From IDS-8 sp965651325 (GTDB lineage: Bacteria > Pseudomonadota > Gammaproteobacteria > Steroidobacterales > Woeseiaceae): DNA of 6,041 nucleotides. Every line of letters starts with the position of its first letter. The stretch's first letter is position 1. The stretch is from positions 1-6,041 of the forward strand of contig CBFGSB010000178.1 of assembly GCA_965651325.1 (NCBI GenBank). The letters run 5' to 3'. A program made the position numbers and the translations under genes. The notes beneath the pieces were generated by a model. That model was not told the DNA's origin and ran no database searches. It saw only the letters and a list, made by a program, of their open reading frames with translations. Of the stretch, positions 1 through 5,026 are shown in pieces.

Positions 1-383
1 TGATCCCCTCGGTCGCCTACACCGACCCCGAGATCGCCTGGACGGGCCTCACGGAGTCGCAAGCAAAGCGCGACGGCATCGACTACACCAAGAAGCAGAT
101 TCCCTGGAGCGCCAGCGGCCGCGCGCTGTCGCTCGGCCGCCCCGAGGGCTTCACGAAGCTCCTGTTCGACCCGAAGACCGGCCGCGTGCTCGGTGGCGGT
201 ATCGTCGGGCCGTCCGCGGGCGACCTGGTCACGGAAATCTCGCTCGCGGTCGAGATGGGTGCCGATGCGGCGGACGTCGCCCTGACGATCCACCCGCACC
301 CGACGCTTTCGGAGACCGTGATGTTCGCGGCGGAGGCGTACGAAGGCACGCTGACCGATCTCTACATGCCCGTCAAGAAATAG
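1..383 (+). CDS. lpdA: Dihydrolipoamide dehydrogenase (E3), C-terminal part
   Basis: This is the last 126 residues of an FAD-dependent dihydrolipoamide dehydrogenase, which re-oxidises the lipoyl arm of 2-oxoacid dehydrogenase complexes and reduces NAD+. The gene is cut by the left edge; the frame begins at base 3. What remains is the C-terminal dimerisation (interface) domain. It contains the family stretch SVAYTDPEIAWTGLTE at its start, GRALSLGRPEGFTKLL in the middle, and the active-site motif HPHPTLSE (visible residues 97-104). There the second His (99) and the Glu five residues later (104) correspond to the catalytic His-Glu pair of E. coli Lpd (H444/E449). The C-terminal tail, EGTLTDLYMPVKK, resembles E3 of pyruvate dehydrogenase complexes in proteobacteria. 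That assignment to PDH rather than to the 2-oxoglutarate complex is an inference, because the upstream genes are outside the window. The FAD and NAD domains and the redox-active disulfide are not visible. Confidence 0.95.
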   Translation, partial: IPSVAYTDPEIAWTGLTESQAKRDGIDYTKKQIPWSASGRALSLGRPEGFTKLLFDPKTGRVLGGGIVGPSAGDLVTEISLAVEMGADAADVALTIHPHPTLSETVMFAAEAYEGTLTDLYMPVKK

Positions 384-446
384 CGCCGGCGTCCGGCTCC
401 CTCCCGGGCAGGCCCGCCGCAGGCCGCAGTCGATCGATCGTACCCC

Positions 447-450
447 GGAG
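447..450 (+). promoter_or_regulatory. Ribosome binding site deciding the GTG start at 457
   Basis: GGAG lies six bases before GTG 457. It is the best Shine-Dalgarno match in the lpdA-to-457 gap and supports the GTG as the start of the small HExxH gene. The next in-frame alternative would remove conserved-looking N-terminal sequence. Confidence 0.6.
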
Positions 451-456
451 TGTCAC

Positions 457-822
457 GTGAGGAGTTCGCCGCACCGGAGGCTGACCGGGGATGAGAAAGC
501 CGCCCTGTGCGCGTGCATCCCCCGGCAAGACCTCGATGATGCGGTGCTCCACGACGGCCACGTGCCCTGGTACCTGCCTCGGCGGTTTGCCGCCATCACC
601 CGCGGCAACCGCATCTACCTGCGCCCCGGCGCGTGCCGTCCCGGCACCGCTGACGGCCTCGCGCTGCTCGCCCACGAGCTCGCGCACGTCGGCCAGTACC
701 GACGAGGCGCGACCTGGCTCACTTTCCTCCTGTCGTACCTCCGTCACGGCTACCGCAACAGCCCGCTCGAGATCGAAGCCCGGCAGACGGAACGGCGTGT
801 TCGGTGCGCTCTGAAGCAATAG
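457..822 (+). CDS. Small stand-alone HExxH protein, DUF4157/minigluzincin-like putative zinc metallopeptidase
   Basis: The gene encodes 121 residues starting at GTG, preceded by GGAG. Residues 53-66 (IYLRPGACRPGTAD) and LLAHELAHVGQYRRG at 71-84 follow the DUF4157 pattern: a short strand motif, then a helix with HELAH (73-77) whose two His would bind zinc and whose Glu would be the general base. About 30 residues on, NSPLEIEAR (101-109) offers Glu105 or Glu107 as third zinc ligand, as in the minigluzincins. Between them lies a hydrophobic helix with aromatic residues (TWLTFLLSYL, 86-95). There is no signal peptide, so a cytoplasmic location is likely. The protein is rich in Arg and has a CxC at 18-20. 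It lies 73 bases after lpdA on the same strand and could be read through from it, but has no evident functional link. DUF4157 domains often sit in much larger toxin-related proteins; this one is free-standing. The fold is a good guess; the substrate is unknown and proteolytic activity is unproven. Confidence 0.8.
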   Translation: MRSSPHRRLTGDEKAALCACIPRQDLDDAVLHDGHVPWYLPRRFAAITRGNRIYLRPGACRPGTADGLALLAHELAHVGQYRRGATWLTFLLSYLRHGYRNSPLEIEARQTERRVRCALKQ

Positions 823-841
823 CGGCGAGTTCCCGGTAAGA

Positions 842-855
842 GCGCGCGTGCGCGC
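842..855. repeat. 14-base alternating G/C-rich inverted repeat between convergent genes
   Basis: GCGCGC-GT-GCGCGC lies between the stop of the HExxH gene (822) and the stop of bufC (890). It is a perfect six-base inverted repeat and also a strictly alternating purine-pyrimidine run, a sequence type known to adopt Z-DNA under negative supercoiling. It lacks a T-tract on either side, so it is not a canonical intrinsic terminator. The rest of the 67-base gap shows nothing else recognisable. Confidence 0.4.
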
Positions 856-889
856 CGTCGCGTTCCCCATCGTCGTCTCCGTTGCTGCG

Positions 890-1660
890 TCAGGACTTGC
901 GGCGGCGGACGCCGAGTAGAACGCCGGCTTCGCGCAACGCCGCCATTGCCGCGCGCCCGTGCTCCAGCAGCGCCGCCGGATCCCCGTAGTCGATCTCGCG
1001 CCCCAGGTTCCGCAAGAGCTCGCTCCCGGTCAGCTCGACGTTGACGGCGATCCGCTCGAGCAGGGCCCCGGCGAGGGGGTTCAGCTCCATGAACGCGAGC
1101 TCGTCATCGGGCTTGCGGTAGACGACGAGGCAGGTTGGCTGGGCGCCGGGCTCGGCCGGCTGGAACCGCTTTGAAATGCGGTGGACCGGGAAGCGATACG
1201 ACAGCGGCCAGGCCAGCACCGATTTCACGGGCACGCCCGCGAGCAGGTCGCCGTCGGCCTCGATGCCCGCCAGGTCGTCGCACTCGCTGGACACCGACAG
1301 CGCCAGCTCCACCCATTCGTAATGCGCGAGCTCCGGCAGGAACGGCGGTTCACCCGCGTGGTTCCGCGGCGCCGCCAGGAAATTTACGAGCTCCCGCGGA
1401 ACTTCGAGGAAGTAAGGTGTTTGCGCCCGGTGCCGTGCCATGAACTCGCGTACGAGACCGCGCCAGGCGCCCTCGCCGAGGATTTCGCGCAGGACGGGGA
1501 AGCTGCGGCGGAGCAGTCCTTCGAGATTGTTGAAGAACAGTTCGCGGTAGATACCCAAGCGCCGGTCTTCGATGCCGGCGGGCGCAGCGGCATGGTCCGG
1601 ATCGCGGATGTGCGCCGCGAACGCGCGCTGCTTCTGCTGGAACGCGGGCAGGTCAACCAC
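890..1660 (-). CDS. bufC: DUF2063 (COG3219) protein, BufC/HvfC-like partner of the MNIO enzyme
   Basis: With start GTG 1660 the protein has 256 residues, close to the usual DUF2063 length. The N-terminal domain shows the family pattern FQQKQRAFAAHIRDP (7-21) and RRLGIYRELFFNNLEGLLRR (33-52), followed by SFPVLREILGEGAW. This region is annotated as putative DNA-binding but in HvfC/BufC it belongs to a protein that works with the MNIO enzyme on a precursor peptide. The C-terminal half contains PELAHYEWVELALSVS (109-124) and a later segment, ELAFMELNPLAGALLERI (187-204), typical of the family. The open frame runs 90 codons further upstream, but that part is antisense-like noise inside bufB. The GTG start fits the family and overlaps the bufB stop by eight bases, with TGGGGT as a possible weak ribosome site. 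The two genes are therefore probably translationally coupled and act together. The gene ends 67 bases from the convergent HExxH gene. Confidence 0.88.
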   Translation of the reverse strand: MVDLPAFQQKQRAFAAHIRDPDHAAAPAGIEDRRLGIYRELFFNNLEGLLRRSFPVLREILGEGAWRGLVREFMARHRAQTPYFLEVPRELVNFLAAPRNHAGEPPFLPELAHYEWVELALSVSSECDDLAGIEADGDLLAGVPVKSVLAWPLSYRFPVHRISKRFQPAEPGAQPTCLVVYRKPDDELAFMELNPLAGALLERIAVNVELTGSELLRNLGREIDYGDPAALLEHGRAAMAALREAGVLLGVRRRKS

Positions 1661-2528
1661 GCCCGACCCCAGTCCTGGCGGCGGCCTGCTGCAGCGAGCG
1701 AATGCAGCGCACCTCTCCCAGCAACTCCTCCAGCGGCGGAAAGTTGAAATCGCGCTCGAGCAGCGTCGGTACCGGCCCGAAGCGCGCGTACGCTTCCGCC
1801 AGCAGTGCCCAGGCGGCGTCGCCGACCGCGGTGCCGTGCGTATCCACGCGCAGGTCCTCTGCCTCGACGTAGTGCCCGGCGATGTGGAAGTAGCGCACGC
1901 GCTCGCGTGGCATGGCGTGCAGGAACTCACGCGCGTCGTAGCGGTGATTGATGCTGTTGACCACGATATTGTTGATGTCGAGCAACAGGTCGCAATCCGC
2001 CGCCTCGAGAACGGCGTTGGTGAACTCGATCTCGGTCATCGCGGTGTCCGTCGGCGCGTAATAGGAGACATTCTCGATCGCGATGCGCCGCCCGAGGATA
2101 TCCTGCGCGCGCCGCAGCCGCGCGGCGACGTAGGCGACGGCTTCCTCGGTGAAAGGGATCGGCATCAGGTCGTACAGGTGGCCGTCGTCGGAGCAATAGC
2201 TAAGGTGCTCGGAATAGGACGCGATGCCGTGCTCGTCCATGAAGCGCCCGACGTCGGCGAGCAGCGCTTCGTCGAGGGGCGCGGGGCTGCCGATGCTGAG
2301 CGAGAGGCCGTGCAGGAGGAAGGGGTAGCGTTCCGTGAAGAAGCGCAATTTGTGGCCGAGCTTGCCGCCGACGCGGATCCAGTTCTCCGGGGCGACTTCC
2401 ATGAAATCGACGTCCGCCGGCGGGTTGGCCAGCAGGGTATCGATGAACCCGCGGCGCAGGCCGAGGCCGGCGCCGGTTACCGGCCACCTGGCGGTAGCCG
2501 ACCTGTCTTTTTCGATCGCTGGAACCAC
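1653..2528 (-). CDS. bufB: DUF692/UPF0276 multinuclear non-haem iron oxidase (MNIO), BufB/HvfB-like
   Basis: The gene encodes 291 residues forming a full-length DUF692 TIM-barrel protein. Family motifs appear in order: GAGLGLRRGF (19-28), FMEVAPENW (42-50), LLHGLSLSIG (71-80), SEHLSYC (106-112), IENVSYY (151-157), LLLDINNIVVNSINH (181-195), RYFHIAGHY (212-220), DTHG (229-232) and LLERD (256-260). The His, Asp, Glu and Asn residues in these motifs form the two- or three-iron site in characterised members (MbnB, TglH, HvfB/BufB), which oxidise cysteine residues of precursor peptides, for example to thiooxazole. It pairs with the overlapping DUF2063 gene, the bufB-bufC arrangement. A bufA-type precursor normally lies just upstream, but here the upstream neighbour is DUF1841. 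The start GTG 2528 is the only reasonable one, as a stop lies four codons upstream. It has no Shine-Dalgarno sequence and sits in the loop of an inverted repeat. The family is certain; the substrate is unknown. Confidence 0.93.
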   Translation of the reverse strand: MVPAIEKDRSATARWPVTGAGLGLRRGFIDTLLANPPADVDFMEVAPENWIRVGGKLGHKLRFFTERYPFLLHGLSLSIGSPAPLDEALLADVGRFMDEHGIASYSEHLSYCSDDGHLYDLMPIPFTEEAVAYVAARLRRAQDILGRRIAIENVSYYAPTDTAMTEIEFTNAVLEAADCDLLLDINNIVVNSINHRYDAREFLHAMPRERVRYFHIAGHYVEAEDLRVDTHGTAVGDAAWALLAEAYARFGPVPTLLERDFNFPPLEELLGEVRCIRSLQQAAARTGVGRG

Positions 2529-2539
2529 GGTGAGCGATC
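2514..2539 (-). repeat. Inverted repeat enclosing the bufB start codon
   Basis: GATCGCT at 2514-2520 and AGCGATC at 2533-2539 are a perfect seven-base inverted repeat separated by 12 bases. Read as bufB mRNA it forms a hairpin whose loop contains the GTG start codon (2526-2528). It could be an operator half-site pair or a translation-controlling hairpin. The second arm lies within the first codons of bufB, so part of it may be dictated by coding sequence. Function is inferred only from position. Confidence 0.4.
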
Positions 2540-2557
2540 AGACCCGCCCGGGCCGCT

Positions 2558-2594
2558 GAATATTACATAGGCCTCGCATGCCGCGAGCCTACAA
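2558..2594 (-). promoter_or_regulatory. Hairpin plus AT-rich patch between DUF1841 and bufB: possible weak terminator and bufB promoter
   Basis: Read on the minus strand, the DUF1841 stop runs into a stem (CTCGC at 2587-2583 with GCGAG at 2577-2573, loop GGCAT, with two outer G-C pairs past a bulged G). It is followed by TATGTAATATTC (2569-2558), the most AT-rich run in this GC-rich area. The patch could hold a -10 element; TTGTAG at 2594-2589 resembles a -35 box, but the 19-base spacing to TATGTA is poor. There is no run of T after the stem, so termination is doubtful. Its location, about 30 bases before bufB, is what makes a promoter plausible. Confidence 0.25.
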
Positions 2595-3011
2595 GAGACG
2601 GCGGAGTCTTTCGAGGTACGCCTGTTCGTCCGGAAGCGCATTCGCGCGCTGGGCCTCCCACAGGGTTTCGGCCAGGCAGTCGATGGCGCGGTGCTCGGCG
2701 GCCAGCCGGTCGCCGCTGCGCGCGGCGAGCTTCGCGAACACGTCGCGTATGCCGGGCGGTCGGTCGGTGGCGACCTGGTCGCGCAGCGCGAGATGCAGCC
2801 CCATGTGCAGGAACGGGTTCGTGCCGCCTTCCTCCGGCGTGTATGCCCGCTGCATGTCGCCCCCCAGCACCGCGGCCCGGTACTCCGGGTGGTCCTCGAT
2901 CACCGCCACGATCTGCGCTTCGAGCGGGCTCAGCGGCTCGCCTGTCTCGTGCTTGCGCCAGGCGTCGCCGTACATCCGGCGCAGCTCGGTCCTGTCCTGC
3001 CCGAAAATCAC
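2589..3011 (-). CDS. DUF1841 family protein of unknown function
   Basis: The protein has 140 residues and is a complete DUF1841 member: IFGQDRTELRRMYGDAWRKH at the N-terminus, PLSPLEAQIVAVIEDHPEYR in the first third, and the most characteristic stretch, GTNPFLHMGLHLALRDQVATDRPPGIR, at about residues 63-89. A His- and Glu-containing helix (DRLAAEHRAIDCLAETLWEAQR) follows near the C-terminus. It is soluble, with no signal peptide or membrane segment. No biochemical function is known for the family. The start is GTG 3011, which shares four bases (GTGA) with the stop of nth, so translation is probably coupled to nth. The match of residues 2-5 to the family N-terminus supports this start over the Met at residue 14. 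Neighbourhood with nth suggests, but does not show, a role connected with DNA repair or Fe-S/redox proteins. Confidence 0.93.
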   Translation of the reverse strand: MIFGQDRTELRRMYGDAWRKHETGEPLSPLEAQIVAVIEDHPEYRAAVLGGDMQRAYTPEEGGTNPFLHMGLHLALRDQVATDRPPGIRDVFAKLAARSGDRLAAEHRAIDCLAETLWEAQRANALPDEQAYLERLRRLL

Positions 3012-3700
3012 GTGACGGCGCGCTTCCGGCGCGGCTTTGTTCCGCCCGCTTGATCCTGGCCGGGTGGGGCAGGGGTCTTGGGCCGGTATTCACACAGGTC
3101 GGCGATCAGGCAGCGGTAGCATTCCGGCCGGCGCGCCTTGCAGACGTAGCGGCCGTGCAGGATCAGCCAGTGATGCGCGTCTTTGCGGAACTCGTCCGGC
3201 GTCGTCTTGAGCAGGCGCTTCTCGACCTCGAGCGGATTCTTGCCCCTGGCAAGGCCGGTGCGGTTCGCCACCCGGAAGATATGCGTGTCCACCGCGATCG
3301 TCGGCTCGCCGAAGGCCGTGTTGAGGATCACGTTCGCGGTCTTGCGGCCGACGCCCGGCAGCTTTTCCAGCTCCTCGCGCGTCCGCGGCACCTCGCCGCC
3401 GTGCCGTTCCACGAGGATGCGGCAGGTCTTGATAATGTTCTCGGCCTTGCTGTTGAACAGGCCGATGGTGCGGATGTATTCCTTGAGTCCGTCGACTCCC
3501 AGCCCGAGGATGGCCTGCGGCGTGTTGGCAACGGGGTACAGCCGCGCCGTCGCCTTGTTCACGCCGACGTCGGTAGCCTGCGCGGACAGGATCACCGCGA
3601 CCAGCAGCTCGAACGGCGTCGTGTACACGAGCTCCGTGTCCGGGTGCGGGTTCGCCTCGCGGAAGCGGCGGAAGATCGCTGTGCGCTTTTCGTTGTTCAA
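3008..3700 (-). CDS. nth: Endonuclease III: [4Fe-4S] DNA glycosylase/AP lyase
   Basis: Endonuclease III removes oxidised pyrimidines from DNA and nicks the resulting abasic site in base excision repair. Starting from TTG 3700 the protein has 230 residues and is collinear with the 211-residue E. coli enzyme. Visible landmarks are ELLVAVILSAQATDVGVNKA (31-50), the helix-hairpin-helix LPGVGRKTANV (114-124) with catalytic Lys120, AVDTHIFRV with catalytic Asp138, and the Fe-S loop with Cys187, 194, 197 and 203 (C-x6-C-x2-C-x5-C). These numbers are identical to E. coli, which fixes the TTG as start; the 31 codons upstream lie within rnfE. A ten-base gap and a CAGG before the TTG separate it from the rnfE stop. 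About 20 extra C-terminal residues, Gly- and Pro-containing and ending KPRRKRAVT, are not in the E. coli protein. It is the gene after rnfE, as in the E. coli rsx operon. Confidence 0.97.
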   Translation of the reverse strand: MNNEKRTAIFRRFREANPHPDTELVYTTPFELLVAVILSAQATDVGVNKATARLYPVANTPQAILGLGVDGLKEYIRTIGLFNSKAENIIKTCRILVERHGGEVPRTREELEKLPGVGRKTANVILNTAFGEPTIAVDTHIFRVANRTGLARGKNPLEVEKRLLKTTPDEFRKDAHHWLILHGRYVCKARRPECYRCLIADLCEYRPKTPAPPGQDQAGGTKPRRKRAVT

Positions 3701-3710
3701 CGGATGCCTG

Positions 3711-4379
3711 TCAGATCGACTGCCGCGCGATCGCGCCGACGTGCTGGCGCCGCCGCCGGTCCAGTGCGTTCTTGCCCGCGACCGCGAGCGCAAGGCTGAA
3801 GAAGGCGCCGGGCGGCAGGATGGCGAGCAGGAAGCCGCTGTCGACGATCACCAGGCCCTGGAACGAGTCGCCGCCGAACAGCATGTCCAGCCGGTAGAAC
3901 ACCGTCCCGCGCCCGAGCAGCTCGCGAAACGTGCCGATCGCCACCAGGAGCAGCGCGAACCCGAGGCCCATCGCGAGCCCGTCGACAATGCTCGGGACGA
4001 CCGGGTTGCGCGAGGCGAACACCTCCGCGCGCGCCGTGACCGCGCAGTTCGTCACGATCAGCGGGATGAAAATGCCGAGCGAGGCGTTCAGCGCGGGGAA
4101 GTACGCTTTGAATATCAACTCGATGCAGGTGACGAGACTGGCAATGATCAGGACGTAGATCGGGATGCGGATCTCGTTGGCGATCCACCGCCGGGTCGCC
4201 GATACGAGCAGGTTCGAGCAGGCGAGCACGAGGGTCGTGGCCAACCCCAGGCCGAGCCCGTTCACGAAGGTCGTCGTGATCGCCAGCAGCGGGCACAGCC
4301 CGAGGAGCTGCACCAGGCCCGGGTTGTCGTCCCAAAGCCCCGCCGCCAGGATCCCTCCCGCGCTGCCGTTCGCGCTCAC
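3711..4379 (-). CDS. rnfE: Rnf electron-transport complex, membrane subunit RnfE (RsxE)
   Basis: The protein has 222 residues and spans the membrane about six times. It is a close match to E. coli RsxE (231 residues), for example GLWDDNPGLVQLLGLCPLLA (14-33), EIRIPIYVLIIASLVT (69-84), SLGIFIPLIVTNCAV (100-114) and FLLAILPPGAFF (183-194). RnfE pairs with RnfA in the membrane, and in this family (also NqrD/NqrE) the Cys in GLCP and in TNC, here Cys29 and Cys112, help hold a membrane-embedded Fe-S cluster that passes electrons to the flavin subunits. The start GTG 4379 overlaps the rnfG stop as GTGA and is preceded by AAGGAG with eight bases spacing. The 54-codon upstream extension is inside rnfG and is rejected. 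The C-terminal tail is shorter than in E. coli and Arg-rich. It was distinguished from RnfA by the GLW...LVQLLGLCPLLA start and operon order. Confidence 0.95.
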   Translation of the reverse strand: MSANGSAGGILAAGLWDDNPGLVQLLGLCPLLAITTTFVNGLGLGLATTLVLACSNLLVSATRRWIANEIRIPIYVLIIASLVTCIELIFKAYFPALNASLGIFIPLIVTNCAVTARAEVFASRNPVVPSIVDGLAMGLGFALLLVAIGTFRELLGRGTVFYRLDMLFGGDSFQGLVIVDSGFLLAILPPGAFFSLALAVAGKNALDRRRRQHVGAIARQSI

Positions 4380-5026
4380 TCCGCCTGCTCCTTCCTGGCC
4401 TCGCCCGCGGCCTCGAAGATGGCGTCGCGGTTGTTCTCGAAGTATACCAATGTCTGCTTCACGGCCCGGACGACGGCGCGCGTGGTGACGGTCGCGCCGG
4501 TGATCTGGTCGAAGGCGCCGCCGTCGCGCTTGACTGCCCACTCGTCGCGCGGCGGTGCCGCCAACGACGTGTCGGGAAACTGCTGCAGCCAGTCCGTCTT
4601 CGAGGCTTCGATCAGGTCGCCGAGGCCGGGCGTCTCCTGGTGCGCCAGCACGCGCACGCCGGTGAGCTCGCCCGGGGATTCGATCCCGATCAGGAGCTTG
4701 ATGGGCCCGGCATAGCCGCCGGGCTCGGTGACCACGAACACCGCCGCGACCGGGGTCCCCTCCGAATACACGCGGTACACCGGCACGGGCGCGGTTCCGG
4801 GCAGCTCGTGCGGCGGTTGGATGACGATGAGGGATTCCGTGACGCCGTGGTCGTAGAACACGCCCGACAGCGTCGGCTCGAGGCTCCGCTCCAGCGCCGC
4901 CTGCTCGTTCTCGGCGATGCGCGGAGCCGTGAGATGCCAGGTCATTGCCACGAGGCCGGTGCAGGTCGCCGCCAGCACCCCGAGCGTGAGGCCGCTACGC
5001 CAGATTGCGGGACCCTCATCCCTCAC
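4376..5026 (-). CDS. rnfG: Rnf electron-transport complex, FMN-binding subunit RnfG (RsxG)
   Basis: The protein has 216 residues (E. coli RsxG: 206). One N-terminal membrane helix at about residues 10-30 is followed by an FMN-binding domain on the outer (periplasmic) side. The domain shows GYAGPIKLLIGIE (104-116), LTGVRVLAHQETPGLGD (121-137), and the flavinylation motif DQITGAT (173-179), in which Thr179 is the predicted residue carrying FMN by phosphoester bond (Thr174 in E. coli). Attachment requires the flavin transferase ApbE, not encoded here. RnfG relays electrons between the membrane Fe-S cluster and RnfD. The start GTG 5026 overlaps the rnfD stop as GTGA. The open frame continues 257 codons upstream, but that is out-of-frame rnfD sequence, rich in Arg and Pro. 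No in-frame ATG is near the membrane helix start. The upstream ribosome site is weak (GAGAAG), so coupling to rnfD translation is likely. Confidence 0.95.
   Translation of the reverse strand: MRDEGPAIWRSGLTLGVLAATCTGLVAMTWHLTAPRIAENEQAALERSLEPTLSGVFYDHGVTESLIVIQPPHELPGTAPVPVYRVYSEGTPVAAVFVVTEPGGYAGPIKLLIGIESPGELTGVRVLAHQETPGLGDLIEASKTDWLQQFPDTSLAAPPRDEWAVKRDGGAFDQITGATVTTRAVVRAVKQTLVYFENNRDAIFEAAGEARKEQAE
4388..4393 (-). promoter_or_regulatory. Ribosome binding site of rnfE inside the rnfG end
   Basis: On the minus strand AAGGAG lies eight bases before GTG 4379, within the last codons of rnfG. It is the strongest Shine-Dalgarno sequence of the minus-strand block and supports the overlapping GTG start. 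Confidence 0.65.

Noticed and set aside
385..397. GCCGG-CGT-CCGGC hairpin after lpdA as an intrinsic terminator
   Set aside because: It is only five base pairs with a three-base loop and is followed by TCCCTCCC rather than a T-tract; such hairpins are common by chance in this composition.
431..440. CGATCGATCG palindrome upstream of the HExxH gene as an operator
   Set aside because: It is a short CGAT repeat with no extended symmetry beyond ten bases and no second copy nearby.
373..870. 165-codon minus-strand frame just downstream of bufC, considered as a precursor or further operon gene
   Set aside because: It is opposite the HExxH gene, has no cysteine, no signal peptide and no family resemblance, so it is a poor candidate for a bufferin precursor.
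1661..1930. 90-codon N-terminal extension of bufC
   Set aside because: It lies inside bufB in another frame and does not resemble DUF2063, which starts near GTG 1660.
1572..2570. 332-codon plus-strand open frame opposite bufB
   Set aside because: It mirrors bufB codons (Val/Asp/Arg-rich translation), has no recognisable domain, and covers a certain DUF692 gene on the other strand.
3183..4715. 510-codon plus-strand open frame opposite nth, rnfE and rnfG
   Set aside because: It is antisense to three well-recognised genes, its translation has Arg/Gln/Ala-rich low-complexity sequence without family resemblance, and long antisense frames are expected in GC-rich DNA.
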